Assembly (NCBI GenBank): GCA_013696065.1
Contig: JACCZJ010000200.1
Span: 1-7,448, forward strand
DNA length: 7,448 bases
Reading direction: 5' to 3'
Source of the DNA: Nocardioidaceae bacterium
GTDB taxonomy: Bacteria; Actinomycetota; Actinomycetes; Propionibacteriales; Nocardioidaceae
Shown: positions 1 through 7,316 of the stretch, one piece after another
Layout: every line of letters begins with the position of its first letter
Numbering within the stretch: position 1 is the first letter of the stretch
Position numbers and translations under genes: made by a program
The notes under the pieces: generated by a model
The model's database searches: none
Seen by the model: only the letters and a program-made list of their open reading frames with translations
Told to the model about the DNA's origin: nothing

Positions 1-1196
1 AGCACCCTCGCGAGGGCCTCGACGCCGGTCAGGCAGTCTGCCATCTCGGCGTGTTCGGCAGGCGAGTGCGAGACACCAGAAGGATTCCGCACGAAGAGCA
101 TCGCTGAAGGGATACCGGCGAGCTGCAAGATGCCGGCGTCATGGCCCGCCCCGGTGGCGATGACGGGGGCGTCGTCGAGCAGCCGCGACAGGCGCTGCGC
201 CAGCTCAGGATCGAACTGGACGGTCGGTGTCAACGACTCGGTTGTGACGTCGAGGCCCGTGCCATCCCGCTCGGCACGCTCGTTGGCCTGGCGGGTGATC
301 GAATCGACCAAGGCACCCATGAGGGTGGCGTTAGCGGCCCGAGCGTCGAGCCATGCCTGCACACTCTCCGGCACCGCATTGGTGACGTTGGGGTGGACGG
401 CGACACGGCCGAAGGTGGCGCGAGCATCCGCCAGCCGGGCCTGTTTGTTGGCGGCCAGCGCGGTCATGGCATAGGTCAGCATCGGGTCATGGCGATCCCG
501 CATGCGCGTGGCCCCAGCGTGATTGGGCTCGCCGGTGAAGTCGAATCGCCACCGGCCGTGCGCCCAACTGACTGAGGCGAGGGCCACCGCGTGGTTGCGG
601 TGGACGAGGTCACGGCCTTGCTCGACGTGGAGCTCAACGAAGATCGCTACGTCGTTCAGCAGAGGAGACTGCCCCAAGCGCGGTTCGATCCCGGCCTCGG
701 CCATGGCGTCGAGCAGGAAGACACCATCTCTGTCTTGAAGCTCGGCTGCTTGCTCGGCTTGAAGCTGGCCGGTGGCGAGGCGCGAGCCCAGGCAGGCGAT
801 CCCGAAACGAGACCCTTCCTCTTCGACGAACACGGCAACGCCGATCCGGCGCCTGGGCTGGAAACCCTGGTCACGCAAGGCGTCGATGGCAGCGAAAGAC
901 GAGACCACACCGAGCGGTCCGTCGAATGCTCCGCCGTTGTCGACGGAGTCCAGGTGCGAGCCGATGAGGACATCGCCTTGAGCGGGGCTCCCCTCTCGGG
1001 TGCCACGCGGAGGCCACCACGCGGCGGCGTTGCCTTGACCGTCCCACTCGATCTCGAGGCCCCGTCGCTCGGCCTCGGCGACATACCAGTCCACACACTC
1101 GCGCTCCGCGGCAGCAAAGGGGGCACGTCGATAGCCTCCGGTCGTCGAGTCGCGTCCGATCGGCCCGAGGTCTCGCCACATCTGCTCGAAGGTCAC
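1..1196 (-). CDS. allC: Allantoate amidohydrolase-like M20 family metallohydrolase (3' end cut by window edge)
   Basis: This is probably an allantoate amidohydrolase, a cytoplasmic binuclear metal enzyme that releases ammonia and CO2 from allantoate in purine/ureide breakdown. Translation from a GTG at 1196 gives 398 full codons, running open into the window edge, so only a few C-terminal residues are missing compared with the usual length of about 410. Peptidase M20 amidase signatures appear in order: SHLDSVDNGGAFDG (His81, Asp92), VEEEGSRF (Glu126/127), ELHVEQG (His190), the dimerisation-domain motif NHAGATRMRDRHD (about 225-237), GAGHDAG (His352) and GVSHSPAE (His377). These are the expected metal and substrate ligands. 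The GTG is preferred because the protein then begins MTFEQMWRDLGPIGRDSTTGGYRR-like, as relatives do, although its ribosome-binding site is weak. The broken MOSC gene ends 63 bp upstream on the same strand. N-carbamoyl-amino-acid hydrolase or beta-ureidopropionase are close alternatives, since this family is hard to split by sequence alone. Confidence 0.9.
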   Translation of the reverse strand, partial: MTFEQMWRDLGPIGRDSTTGGYRRAPFAAAERECVDWYVAEAERRGLEIEWDGQGNAAAWWPPRGTREGSPAQGDVLIGSHLDSVDNGGAFDGPLGVVSSFAAIDALRDQGFQPRRRIGVAVFVEEEGSRFGIACLGSRLATGQLQAEQAAELQDRDGVFLLDAMAEAGIEPRLGQSPLLNDVAIFVELHVEQGRDLVHRNHAVALASVSWAHGRWRFDFTGEPNHAGATRMRDRHDPMLTYAMTALAANKQARLADARATFGRVAVHPNVTNAVPESVQAWLDARAANATLMGALVDSITRQANERAERDGTGLDVTTESLTPTVQFDPELAQRLSRLLDDAPVIATGAGHDAGILQLAGIPSAMLFVRNPSGVSHSPAEHAEMADCLTGVEALARV

Positions 1197-1259
1197 GCTC
1201 GCAATATGGCACGCCGGGACGAACGATGGGTCCTCACCTCGCGGGTCGCTGTGTCGGAT

Positions 1260-2137
1260 TCAAGACTGGATCCGCGCACCCACCGTCAGCTCCGTGGTTG
1301 TCAGCACGTCGGCGCGCAGGCCTCCACGGTGGATCAGACCGCGAATGGTTCCCGGCTTGGTCAGCCGTTCCAGATGCGCGCACGGCTCGCAATAGCGTTG
1401 CCCCACACATTCCACATCTCCGACGCGAAAACGTCGCCCGACGAGAGAGTTCAGGTCGATGCCCCGGGTCAAGACGTTGCGTCGGATTCTGCAAACCCCA
1501 GTCGTCGACCGCTTGGCAAGACCATCTCCTCGAGGACCTCTGCCTCGATCAGGGTCAGGTCGTAGCCTCGTCCGCCCGCATCGCGCGGGGTGAAGGTTCC
1601 GGCTTTGGTGGCATAACGGTCCCCCTGCAGGCCCCGGCCAGCCAATGCTTGGACTGTTGAGACCAGCCGCATCGGTGCCATTGCGAGGTCGGCCACCGCG
1701 ATCGCCTCGACCACGCCGGTGCTGCGTATGGCGAGACGACCCGTAGACGGGGCGGGATCCAAACCCGCGACCACGTAGCCAGCCGTCACAGAGAGGTCCC
1801 CCAACGGCCGACCTAGGAGCTCCACCGAGGCGGGACTCAAGACGACACCAGCAGGGGTGCCGAACATCAGCACGGCGATCGGTTCTGACCGCATTGCCTG
1901 ACCCTCGACGACCGCGATCCAGTAGCCGGGCCAATTGAACCGCTGGGCGTTGGCCAGTTCGACAAGGCCGGACCCCCTCCCCGCGAGCCATTGTCGCCAT
2001 TGCCCCAACGATGTACGCCAATCCTCATCGGTCGACGGCAGGTCTGCCGTCAGGGTCTCGGTGACTGATGCGAGACAAGCGGCGAAGGACCGGGCCAACA
2101 GCGAACGACTATCGACGGGGAGCGAAATGTCTAGCAC
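1260..2137 (-). pseudogene. MOSC domain protein, interrupted by a single-base frameshift
   Basis: MOSC domains occur in molybdenum-cofactor sulfurases and related sulfur-carrier proteins and use a conserved cysteine. The first frame starts at a GTG (2137) and gives about 218 homologous residues. An N-terminal region (about 1-130, with WPGYWIAVVEG and VLMFGTPAG) is followed by the MOSC start GRGLQGDRYATKAGTF (168-182) and GYDLTLIEAEVLEE (191-204). At 1484-1485 the homology moves to another frame. There RRNVLTRGIDLNSLVGRRF, VGQRYCEPCAHLERL and IHRGGLRADVL complete the domain and end at the stop at 1260. The CEPC motif carries the expected active cysteine. Left as is, the first frame stops at 1469 and loses that motif. 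One extra C in the coding-strand CC at 1484-1485 would restore a 292-residue protein. Because both halves are otherwise well conserved, a recent mutation or a base-calling error is likelier than long decay. Its position next to allC fits purine catabolism, where xanthine dehydrogenase needs molybdenum cofactor, but the partner enzyme is unknown. Confidence 0.85.
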
Positions 2138-2268
2138 TCTTTGAGTGTGTCACCGGCCCGAGCCGCCCCTTACTGTGGCTGCGGCTGCACCCTGCGGCCA
2201 GGAACATACCGATCGATTGGCCTTGTGGCGTGGGTGGGCATCGAGGATTAGCCATCGCCAGCAAACCC

Positions 2269-2568
2269 CTAGCAGGCCGCATACTCGTATTGTCGGTGGC
2301 TGGGTCGTCTGAGCTGGCGATCACGGAACACCACAGAAATCGCATCTCCGCGCAGGTTGCATGCACGGCCAAACGCTCGGATGCCGTTGTCGTCATACTC
2401 GATCTCGATGACGTGGCGACCGTAGATCGAGGTATAGGCCCGGCACTCGGAGTAGACTTGGCACTCCTCGGCGACAGCGAAGTCAAAGCCTGCTCGCTCC
2501 CGCTCGCGCGACGTCACGCCCGCCAAGTTCTTTTGAGTGAAGGCCAGGTGGTGGGCGTGCGCCTGACG
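2269..2568 (-). pseudogene. C-terminal remnant of a GH114 family glycoside hydrolase
   Basis: The frame ending at the TAG at 2269-2271 encodes about 100 residues resembling only the C-terminal part of GH114 proteins (endo-alpha-1,4-polygalactosaminidase-like TIM barrels). Recognisable pieces in order are AHAHHLAFTQKN, GFDFAVAEECQVYSEC, YGRHVIEIEYDDNG and RGDAISVVFRDR. The family barrel is about 230-270 residues, so more than half is missing. The frame can be followed upstream to a TGA at 2629-2631, but before about 2568 it turns into cysteine- and glycine-rich sequence unlike the family. The other minus-strand frames up to 2745 show no N-terminal GH114 sequence either. A short protein from the TTG at 2526 or GTG at 2517 is possible but would lack most of the catalytic barrel. 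It lies between the GH-A hydrolase and the MOSC gene on the same strand and probably marks an old deletion. The family assignment is fairly sure; that it is non-functional is inference. Confidence 0.72.
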
Positions 2569-2745
2569 GCAACAGCAACCCCCGGCAGCCGCGCACTCGT
2601 CATCGCGACAGCGTATGGCGGCGCCACGTCAGATACCTCGCTTTGCGACTAATCGACAGGCCTGAGGCGTCGGGCAATCTCGTGCGTTCCGGCCGTGATC
2701 GGGCTTGAGGTCGCCGCGAAGGCTGACTCTTGATGTTCGTGTGTC
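2569..2745. other. Non-coding gap between GH-A hydrolase and GH114 remnant
   Basis: No frame here encodes recognisable protein, although the missing 5' part of the GH114 gene would be expected here if it had decayed in place. An 8-bp palindrome CAGGCCTG lies inside it, but there is no convincing terminator hairpin after the hydrolase stop at 2746. The stretch may hold the breakpoint of the deletion that removed the start of the GH114 gene. Confidence 0.4.
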
Positions 2746-4080
2746 TCAGCGGTTCGGCCCGACTGTCACTGCGACCACGTCACCGGCGACAGGCACCCTG
2801 ATCTCAGCACCGAGGACCGGCCTCGAGGTGCTCGCAGAGTTCATCGCCGACCAGGCGAGCGGGCGCCGACTAGGCAAGGTCAGCGTGGCCGTGATCGGAG
2901 CTACGGGAGTTGATTCTTCTGCGGTCACGTCGTAGAGCGACACATCGCGCCACAAGAGCACTACATACGACCCATTCCGCTTGGCCAAGACCATCGAAGA
3001 GACATCGCCTGTCACCATGCCTGGCAGAGGGCGAGGCGAGAAGGCCGGACCTTCGTCCCCGGTCATCTGGAGCAGGCGGCGCAATGTCGCGAAGGCCGGC
3101 TTCTCCTCCCACAGCTCGGGGTCGTTGCTGGGGCAGTAGACGAGGCCGAAGTGACCCTCCCAGGTATCGGCACGGTCCAGATCGTCGAGCAGTTCGTACT
3201 TGATCATTGCTGGGACTCCCCGCCGGACCATTTCTATGAGCGCCCGCGGCATGTAGGCGGCGTAGACGTCAGGCGGCACGGGATTGCCGGGGCCATGGCC
3301 GAGCCAGTCGACATAGCCGATCTCCGTGCACCACACCGGCTTGTCTCCTACCACCGCGGCAGCGGCTGCGAGTCGGTCGTCGAGACCAAGCGTGGGTACC
3401 TGGCCCGCCGTGTAGTGGTGGATGTTGCCGACGTCCGCCCACTTCTCATAGGACGTCTCGGCCAGCGCACGCATAGCAGCCACTGCGCCGGACAAGTCTC
3501 CTTTGAGACCCGACGCCAAGACGAAGGCGTCATCAAGAGATGGCAAGCTGCGCGTCTGTTCGAAGACAGCTTGCTGATGGAGCAAGCTCCCGGCGACCCA
3601 GTCGCCCCCGGACGCGTTTGGTTCGTTTGCGCCGGCCACTGCGGCCACGACAGCGCGGACATCCGCGCCATAACTCTCGGCCAGCTGCCGTACAGTCGAC
3701 GACACGACCTCGACGCTGTCCCCTAGCGCACCTATCGTCGCCACTTGCCGGCATCCAATTGACGCAAGGTCTTGGGCAGCACGGGTCTGCAGGGGATCCT
3801 CGACGGCAGCCCGTTCCCGCCAGTAGGCAGCGCCCAACCGATCCATGAGTTCGACGACGGCCCCGCCGGCTGCCGGCGTCGCGGCATACGGCGAACTCGT
3901 CCGGGTGAGGTGCGTATTCACGCCGAAAGAACGCCGCACTGTATCGGCCTCGATCGCTCCCGGGAGTTGCTGAACCGAGGGTCTTGCAGGCTCGGCCTCC
4001 GGACTGAGAAGTGTGTACGTCGCGAAGCCCGCCACGCCGGTGCCCGCGACGGCGGCGAGCAAAGTCCGGCGATCTAACAT
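2746..4080 (-). CDS. Tat-exported clan GH-A-like glycoside hydrolase
   Basis: This 444-residue protein is likely a secreted or membrane-tethered retaining glycosidase of TIM-barrel clan GH-A; its substrate is unknown. The leader MLDRRTLLAAVAGTGVAGFA carries a twin arginine (R4-R5) followed by a hydrophobic stretch, as in Tat signals, with no lipobox cysteine. The barrel starts near SFGVNTHL (51-58). GANEPN places the expected acid/base at Glu153, NIHHY (219-223) fits the family's HxY segment, and WCTEIGY places the expected nucleophile at Glu253. KYELLDD (294-300), HFGLVY and KPAFATLRRLL (327-337) resemble the end of GH5/GH39-type barrels. Residues from about 355 look like a small beta-rich C-terminal domain. 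The ATG at 4080 is chosen because GGAAAG lies just upstream and the Tat leader begins there; the frame stays open to 4293 but would then overlap the neighbouring gene. The propeller gene ends 140 bp upstream on the same strand. I cannot assign a numbered GH family with confidence. Confidence 0.82.
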   Translation of the reverse strand: MLDRRTLLAAVAGTGVAGFATYTLLSPEAEPARPSVQQLPGAIEADTVRRSFGVNTHLTRTSSPYAATPAAGGAVVELMDRLGAAYWRERAAVEDPLQTRAAQDLASIGCRQVATIGALGDSVEVVSSTVRQLAESYGADVRAVVAAVAGANEPNASGGDWVAGSLLHQQAVFEQTRSLPSLDDAFVLASGLKGDLSGAVAAMRALAETSYEKWADVGNIHHYTAGQVPTLGLDDRLAAAAAVVGDKPVWCTEIGYVDWLGHGPGNPVPPDVYAAYMPRALIEMVRRGVPAMIKYELLDDLDRADTWEGHFGLVYCPSNDPELWEEKPAFATLRRLLQMTGDEGPAFSPRPLPGMVTGDVSSMVLAKRNGSYVVLLWRDVSLYDVTAEESTPVAPITATLTLPSRRPLAWSAMNSASTSRPVLGAEIRVPVAGDVVAVTVGPNR

Positions 4081-4220
4081 GCTTTCCACGATAGAGCCTC
4101 GGAAAAGGGGTGTTGAGACGCGACGTTGAGGCAGCGCAACAGAGACGTCATGGACGGCCCCGCTGACAAGTCGCACCCCACCCGCGTGAGGCCCTTTCGA
4201 GGTTGCAGGACACTCAAGGG
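4081..4220. other. Intergenic spacer between propeller gene 2 and the GH-A hydrolase
   Basis: This 140-bp spacer lies between same-strand genes. It holds the hydrolase's ribosome-binding site (GGAAAG just before the ATG at 4080) and a direct repeat TTGAG-N8-TTGAG on the plus strand near 4111-4128. I see no clear terminator or good -35/-10 pair, so read-through from the propeller gene is possible but not shown. Confidence 0.35.
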
Positions 4221-5519
4221 TTAGGGAAGCGGCGCGAAGGCAATGCCGCGGTGGTATTTGCCGTTGAACCGCGTGCTGTCGCTGACAACCCAAAGGCCTT
4301 CGGACGTGGCCAGAAAGTCTTGTCCACCCTGGGCCGCTGGTTTCGGCGGATCCCAGTCCAACGCCTCACCGTTGGTGGAGTCGAGGGCGCCGATCCCCTT
4401 ACGAACCACGCCGCCGGCACCAAGGCTGTCCTTGCCGTACGGGTTGTCCAACCAGCGGTTGTGCCCTTGGACGTAGACGGCAGCCCCGGTGACCGCAACG
4501 GAATGCAGGGTGTCGCCTCCGGTGTAGTTGATCCAGGTGGGCTTCAGAGGTTTCGGGTCATCGGTCTCGAATCGAGCCGCCGCGTCACATACCGCGGTGA
4601 AGGTCTGAGCCGGCCATTCCGGCTGCACGAAGCCGGTAGCCACGAGAACGAAGTAGCTCCCGTCGGGGGAGAAGTCCACATCGTCCACATAGGCCTGGCG
4701 GGTCGGAGTGTTGGAATAACATTTCTCGTCGAGTGGTGCGTAGTACCAATCGTGCAACGACGTCGTGGGACCGAGCTCGAGCATGAATACGCGCTTACGA
4801 TCCTGGCCTGCCACGGTCGTGAAATTACCCACGCCCACGAGACGCGTCCCCTGAGGGTTGACCGCGAACCGATATACCTCCACCTTGCTGGTGGTGAGCG
4901 GGAGCTGACCGGTGATGGAGATATCGATGTAGTTGGTGTTTGCACCCGTGACCGGATCCAGTGCAAGCAACTTCTTCCCGAAGGTTCCACCCACGAGGAG
5001 CCGCCCGTTGACGAGTCGGATCTCGCTGACCCTTCCCCCGGGAATTGCCGTCGGATTGAAATTCAAGTCTCTGGCACCGGTGGTGGCATCCAACTTTACT
5101 AGGGCGGGTCGAGGCGTCCCGTCAACGGTGCTGAACTCCCCGCCCACGTAAACAGAGTCACCCACGCCGAGAATCGCGTAGACCAGCCCGTCGAGGTCAG
5201 GGGCGAAGGTCGATATCGACCCGGTTGTGCTGTCAAACGCCACGATGTTCTGTCGTGAATACGTTTGAGTCCGCCTCGCGTTCTCTACCGACTGGAACCT
5301 ACCTCCAACATAGATCGTCGCACCGGTCTGGGACTGGCCGACCGCGAGTGCCAACGGCTTGGAGACTGCAGCGTCAGCTAAGAGGTGGGGGGTGTAGGAG
5401 GCTGCTACCTCGCTTACCACATCGTCTTGAGCCGGTGAGGCCTGAGCCGTCCCTCCTGTAAAAAGCACCAAGGCCATGAGAACGGCCGCCAAGGGCGACA
5501 GTGCCTTCGTCGTATGCAT
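4221..5519 (-). CDS. Secreted seven-unit beta-propeller-like protein, paralog 2
   Basis: This is a 432-residue exported protein without assigned function. A Sec signal peptide (hydrophobic core about 8-22, probable cleavage after AQA at 27) precedes a mature protein built of repeating beta-rich units. Seven signatures can be counted: IYVGGRFQSVEN (69), VYVGGEFSTVDG (123), LLVGGTF (174), LVGVGNFTTVAG (227), YFVLVATGF (289), VYVQGHNRWLDN (348) and LWVVSDSTRFNG (409). The wording VGGxFxxVxG...ALVKLDATTG resembles delta-60/DUF5122-type repeats of actinobacterial secreted proteins. Seven units fit a seven-bladed propeller. Cys267 and Cys311 are the only cysteines and are kept in the paralog, so a disulfide is likely. 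There is no obvious catalytic motif; a binding or scaffolding role is more likely than catalysis. The ATG at 5519 is chosen over upstream in-frame codons (back to 5600) because GGAG lies 5 nt before it and the signal peptide starts there. The protein is about 70% identical by eye to the next gene upstream. Confidence 0.88.
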   Translation of the reverse strand: MHTTKALSPLAAVLMALVLFTGGTAQASPAQDDVVSEVAASYTPHLLADAAVSKPLALAVGQSQTGATIYVGGRFQSVENARRTQTYSRQNIVAFDSTTGSISTFAPDLDGLVYAILGVGDSVYVGGEFSTVDGTPRPALVKLDATTGARDLNFNPTAIPGGRVSEIRLVNGRLLVGGTFGKKLLALDPVTGANTNYIDISITGQLPLTTSKVEVYRFAVNPQGTRLVGVGNFTTVAGQDRKRVFMLELGPTTSLHDWYYAPLDEKCYSNTPTRQAYVDDVDFSPDGSYFVLVATGFVQPEWPAQTFTAVCDAAARFETDDPKPLKPTWINYTGGDTLHSVAVTGAAVYVQGHNRWLDNPYGKDSLGAGGVVRKGIGALDSTNGEALDWDPPKPAAQGGQDFLATSEGLWVVSDSTRFNGKYHRGIAFAPLP

Positions 5520-5718
5520 GAACTCTCCAGTTCTCCCAGGACGATCACGGCCCGGCGGTAAGGGAAGGGTGTGGCTCTCGGGCCGATTTGCCCGCTTCAC
5601 ACGCTATTAACGTAACAGAGAAAGGTTTGTGACGGAAGAAGCCGTTTCTTCGATGCTTACTTTCGAGAGTTATTCCATTACTCAAAGTTACGCTTAACCA
5701 TTAACTCGGGATAAGCCA
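5520..5718. promoter_or_regulatory. AT-rich intergenic region with inverted repeats, upstream of propeller gene 2
   Basis: This 199-bp gap between the paralogs is distinctly AT-rich at 5603-5710 compared with its surroundings, as expected of a promoter region. It holds a hairpin with arms GAAGAA/TTCTTC and a 5-nt loop (5635-5651), an imperfect 17-bp palindrome GAGTTATTCCATTACTC (5667-5683), and a separated inverted pair TTAACGTAAC (5607-5616) and GTTACGCTTAA (5687-5697). No -35/-10 pair stands out, so the exact promoter is left open. It suggests that the second paralog can be transcribed on its own. Confidence 0.4.
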
Positions 5719-7026
5719 TCAACCTTGCGATGGCAAAGGAGCGAATGCGATGCCGCGGTGATAGGTACCGTTAAACTTCGTGCTGTCGCTCACCACCCAA
5801 AGACCTTCAGGTGTTGCTAGGAAGTCTTGACCTCCCTGAGCCGCCGGCTTGACGGGGTTCCAGGCCAGCGCCATCCCGGAGACGGGGTCGATGGCACCGA
5901 TTCCCCGTCGGCTCACCGCGCCAAGTCCTTCGCTGTCTCTGCCATATGGGTTGTCCAACCAACGGTTGTGCCCTTGCACGTAGACGGCGGCTCCGGTGAC
6001 CGCGACGGCGTGCAACGTGTCCCCACCGGTGTAGTTGATCCAGGTGGGGGCCACCGGGTGGGCAGTGCCGGCCTCGAAACGGGCGGCGGCATCACATAAT
6101 GCGGTGCCAATCTCCTCGGTGCTCCTCGGCACAAATCCAGTGGAGGCGAACACGAAGTAGCTGCCGTCGGGAGAGTAATCCACGTCCTCGAGGTAAGCCT
6201 GGCGCCCGGGGGCGTTGGAGGCGCACTTCTTGTTGAGCGGTGGGTAGTACCACGGGTTCAAGGCTGCTCCGGTAGCGCCGAGGTTGAGCATGAAACCGCG
6301 TCTGCGTATCTCCCCGTCCACGCTGATGAAATTTCCTACAGCAACTAGCCTCGTCCCTCGAGGGTTCACAGCGAATCGGTACACCTCGGTCTTCGTGGTG
6401 GTGAGCCGAAGTTGACCAGCGATGTCCACGTTGATGTAGCCGGTGTCCGCGCCGGTGAGGGGGTCTAGCGCGAGCAACTTGTCTTCGAACATGCCGCCAA
6501 CGAGCAGGCGACCGTTGACGAGCCGGATCTCACTTACCCTTCCTCCAGTAATTGCGGTCGGGTTGAAAGAGGGGTCCCTCGCCCCGGTGGTGGCGTCGAG
6601 CTTGACCAGCCTCGGGCGGGCCACTCCGTCAACGGTCCGGAACTCACCTCCGACATACACAGAGTCGCCGATACCGAGGATCGCGAAAACCGTTCCATCA
6701 AGATCCGGAGCGAAGGTCGGCGAGAGCAGCCCCGTGTTGGCATCAAACGCCATGATGTTTTGACGGAGGTACGTTTCGGTCCGCTCGGCATTCTCCACCG
6801 ACTGGAACTTGCCTCCGACGTACATCGTTTGGCGCGAATTCTCGATTGCCAGCGCCAACGGATGGGAGACGGCCGCATCGGCCATCAGGTGGGGCGTGTA
6901 GGCGACGGCGGCCTCACTTACTACCGTCGGCTGCGCCACTGACCCGGCTGCCCATCCCGCGCTGCCGAGAAGCAGTCCCGCAAGAGCTGTCGCCACAGCT
7001 GGCAACGGCGCCATTCTCCTCAGCAT
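5719..7026 (-). CDS. Secreted seven-unit beta-propeller-like protein, paralog 1
   Basis: This 435-residue exported protein is a close paralog of the next gene downstream; its function is unknown. The signal peptide has arginines at 3-4, a hydrophobic core (about 7-22) and likely cleavage after SVA at 31 (A27 is an alternative). Seven repeat signatures match those of the paralog: MYVGGKFQSVEN (68), VYVGGEFRTVDG (123), LLVGGMF (174), LVAVGNFISVDG (227), YFVFASTGF (290), VYVQGHNRWLDN (348) and LWVVSDSTKFNG (409). The best conserved stretches between the two are GGRVSEIRLVNGRLLVGG, TWINYTGGDTLH and the C-terminal QGHNRWLDNPYG and GGQDFLAT segments. Cys268 and Cys311 are shared. Differences concentrate in the signal peptide, in the segment around 297-310 and at the C-terminus, which here ends SQG. 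The ATG at 7026 follows GGAG at good spacing; a second ATG four codons on, behind GAGGAG, is a credible alternate start. Confidence 0.88.
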   Translation of the reverse strand: MLRRMAPLPAVATALAGLLLGSAGWAAGSVAQPTVVSEAAVAYTPHLMADAAVSHPLALAIENSRQTMYVGGKFQSVENAERTETYLRQNIMAFDANTGLLSPTFAPDLDGTVFAILGIGDSVYVGGEFRTVDGVARPRLVKLDATTGARDPSFNPTAITGGRVSEIRLVNGRLLVGGMFEDKLLALDPLTGADTGYINVDIAGQLRLTTTKTEVYRFAVNPRGTRLVAVGNFISVDGEIRRRGFMLNLGATGAALNPWYYPPLNKKCASNAPGRQAYLEDVDYSPDGSYFVFASTGFVPRSTEEIGTALCDAAARFEAGTAHPVAPTWINYTGGDTLHAVAVTGAAVYVQGHNRWLDNPYGRDSEGLGAVSRRGIGAIDPVSGMALAWNPVKPAAQGGQDFLATPEGLWVVSDSTKFNGTYHRGIAFAPLPSQG

Positions 7027-7084
7027 GCTTCTCCACCCCTTGGTAGGCGCCTCGACAACAGCAGGTCGGGCTGCCCACAACATT

Positions 7085-7110
7085 ACGTGGTCCGCGGTCG
7101 CGCACCACGT
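7085..7110. promoter_or_regulatory. 26-bp near-perfect palindrome, possible operator
   Basis: The arms ACGTGGT and ACCACGT (7 bp) enclose a mismatched pair, then CGCG-type inner arms around a 2-bp centre, so 22 of 26 positions are symmetric. It sits 59 bp before the start codon of propeller paralog 1, where a dimeric repressor or activator could bind. It could also fold in the leader mRNA. The regulator family is not identifiable from the site alone. Confidence 0.5.
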
Positions 7111-7188
7111 CTATCTAACGTGCGACGAGGGCATTCATGACGAATCGATACACATTTTGTCACCAGGAATTCAGCCGCCTTCGATGTC

Positions 7189-7218
7189 ATTACACAGCGC
7201 AGCTTGTTGTTGGCACAA
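7189..7218 (-). promoter_or_regulatory. Candidate sigma-70-type promoter for propeller paralog 1
   Basis: On the minus strand TTGTGC (7218-7213) and TGTAAT (7194-7189) are separated by 18 bp, a fair match to actinobacterial housekeeping promoters. Transcription would begin near 7182 and give a leader of about 155 nt containing the 26-bp palindrome. The -35 match is only partial, so this is a prediction. Confidence 0.3.
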
Positions 7219-7230
7219 CGTGAAATTCAC
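7206..7230. repeat. Two adjacent small inverted repeats over the candidate -35 region
   Basis: GTTGT-TGGC-ACAAC (7206-7219) covers the candidate -35 box, and GTGAAATTCAC (7220-7230), an 11-bp odd palindrome, abuts it on the upstream side. Together they could be an operator, but each is short enough to arise by chance. Confidence 0.3.
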
Positions 7231-7263
7231 CGGGCTACGGAGATCGTTCTGCTCGTGCTAGCC

Positions 7264-7293
7264 ACGGGCTGTTACTTTAGAGTTACAGCCCGT
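7264..7293. terminator. Strong 30-nt hairpin, probable terminator without a U-tract
   Basis: The arms ACGGGCTGTTAC and GTTACAGCCCGT form a 12-bp stem with one T-T mismatch around the 6-nt loop TTTAGA. It lies 79 bp past the stop of the sulfotransferase-like gene. Neither strand has a run of T after it, which is common for actinobacterial hairpin terminators. A protein-binding site is the alternative. Confidence 0.5.
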
Positions 7294-7316
7294 TGATATC
7301 CGTGAGAAGATAAGTC

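Noticed and set aside
591..1565. Long plus-strand open frame of about 324 codons
   Set aside because: It is antisense to the M20 hydrolase and the MOSC gene, whose translations carry clear family motifs. The plus-strand product has none and reflects high GC at third positions.
2131..2150. CIRCE-like heat-shock operator (CTAGCACTC with a GAGTG arm) at the MOSC start
   Set aside because: The left arm resembles the CIRCE half-site, but the spacer is 3 bp rather than 9 and the right arm departs after GAGTG. No chaperone gene is present.
4081..4293. N-terminal extension of the GH-A hydrolase up to 4293
   Set aside because: The extra 71 residues show no signal or domain and would overlap the end of the propeller gene. 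The Tat leader begins at 4080.
4203..5102. Plus-strand open frame of about 299 codons
   Set aside because: It lies antisense to propeller paralog 2, lacks recognisable motifs and is explained by GC-rich coding on the other strand.
5520..5600. N-terminal extension of propeller paralog 2 up to 5600
   Set aside because: It would put a charged stretch before the signal peptide, and the good ribosome-binding site serves the ATG at 5519.
5635..5651. Hairpin GAAGAA-loop-TTCTTC as terminator of propeller paralog 1
   Set aside because: The stem is only 6 bp, AT-rich and without a following T-run. It was kept only as a structure in the intergenic region.
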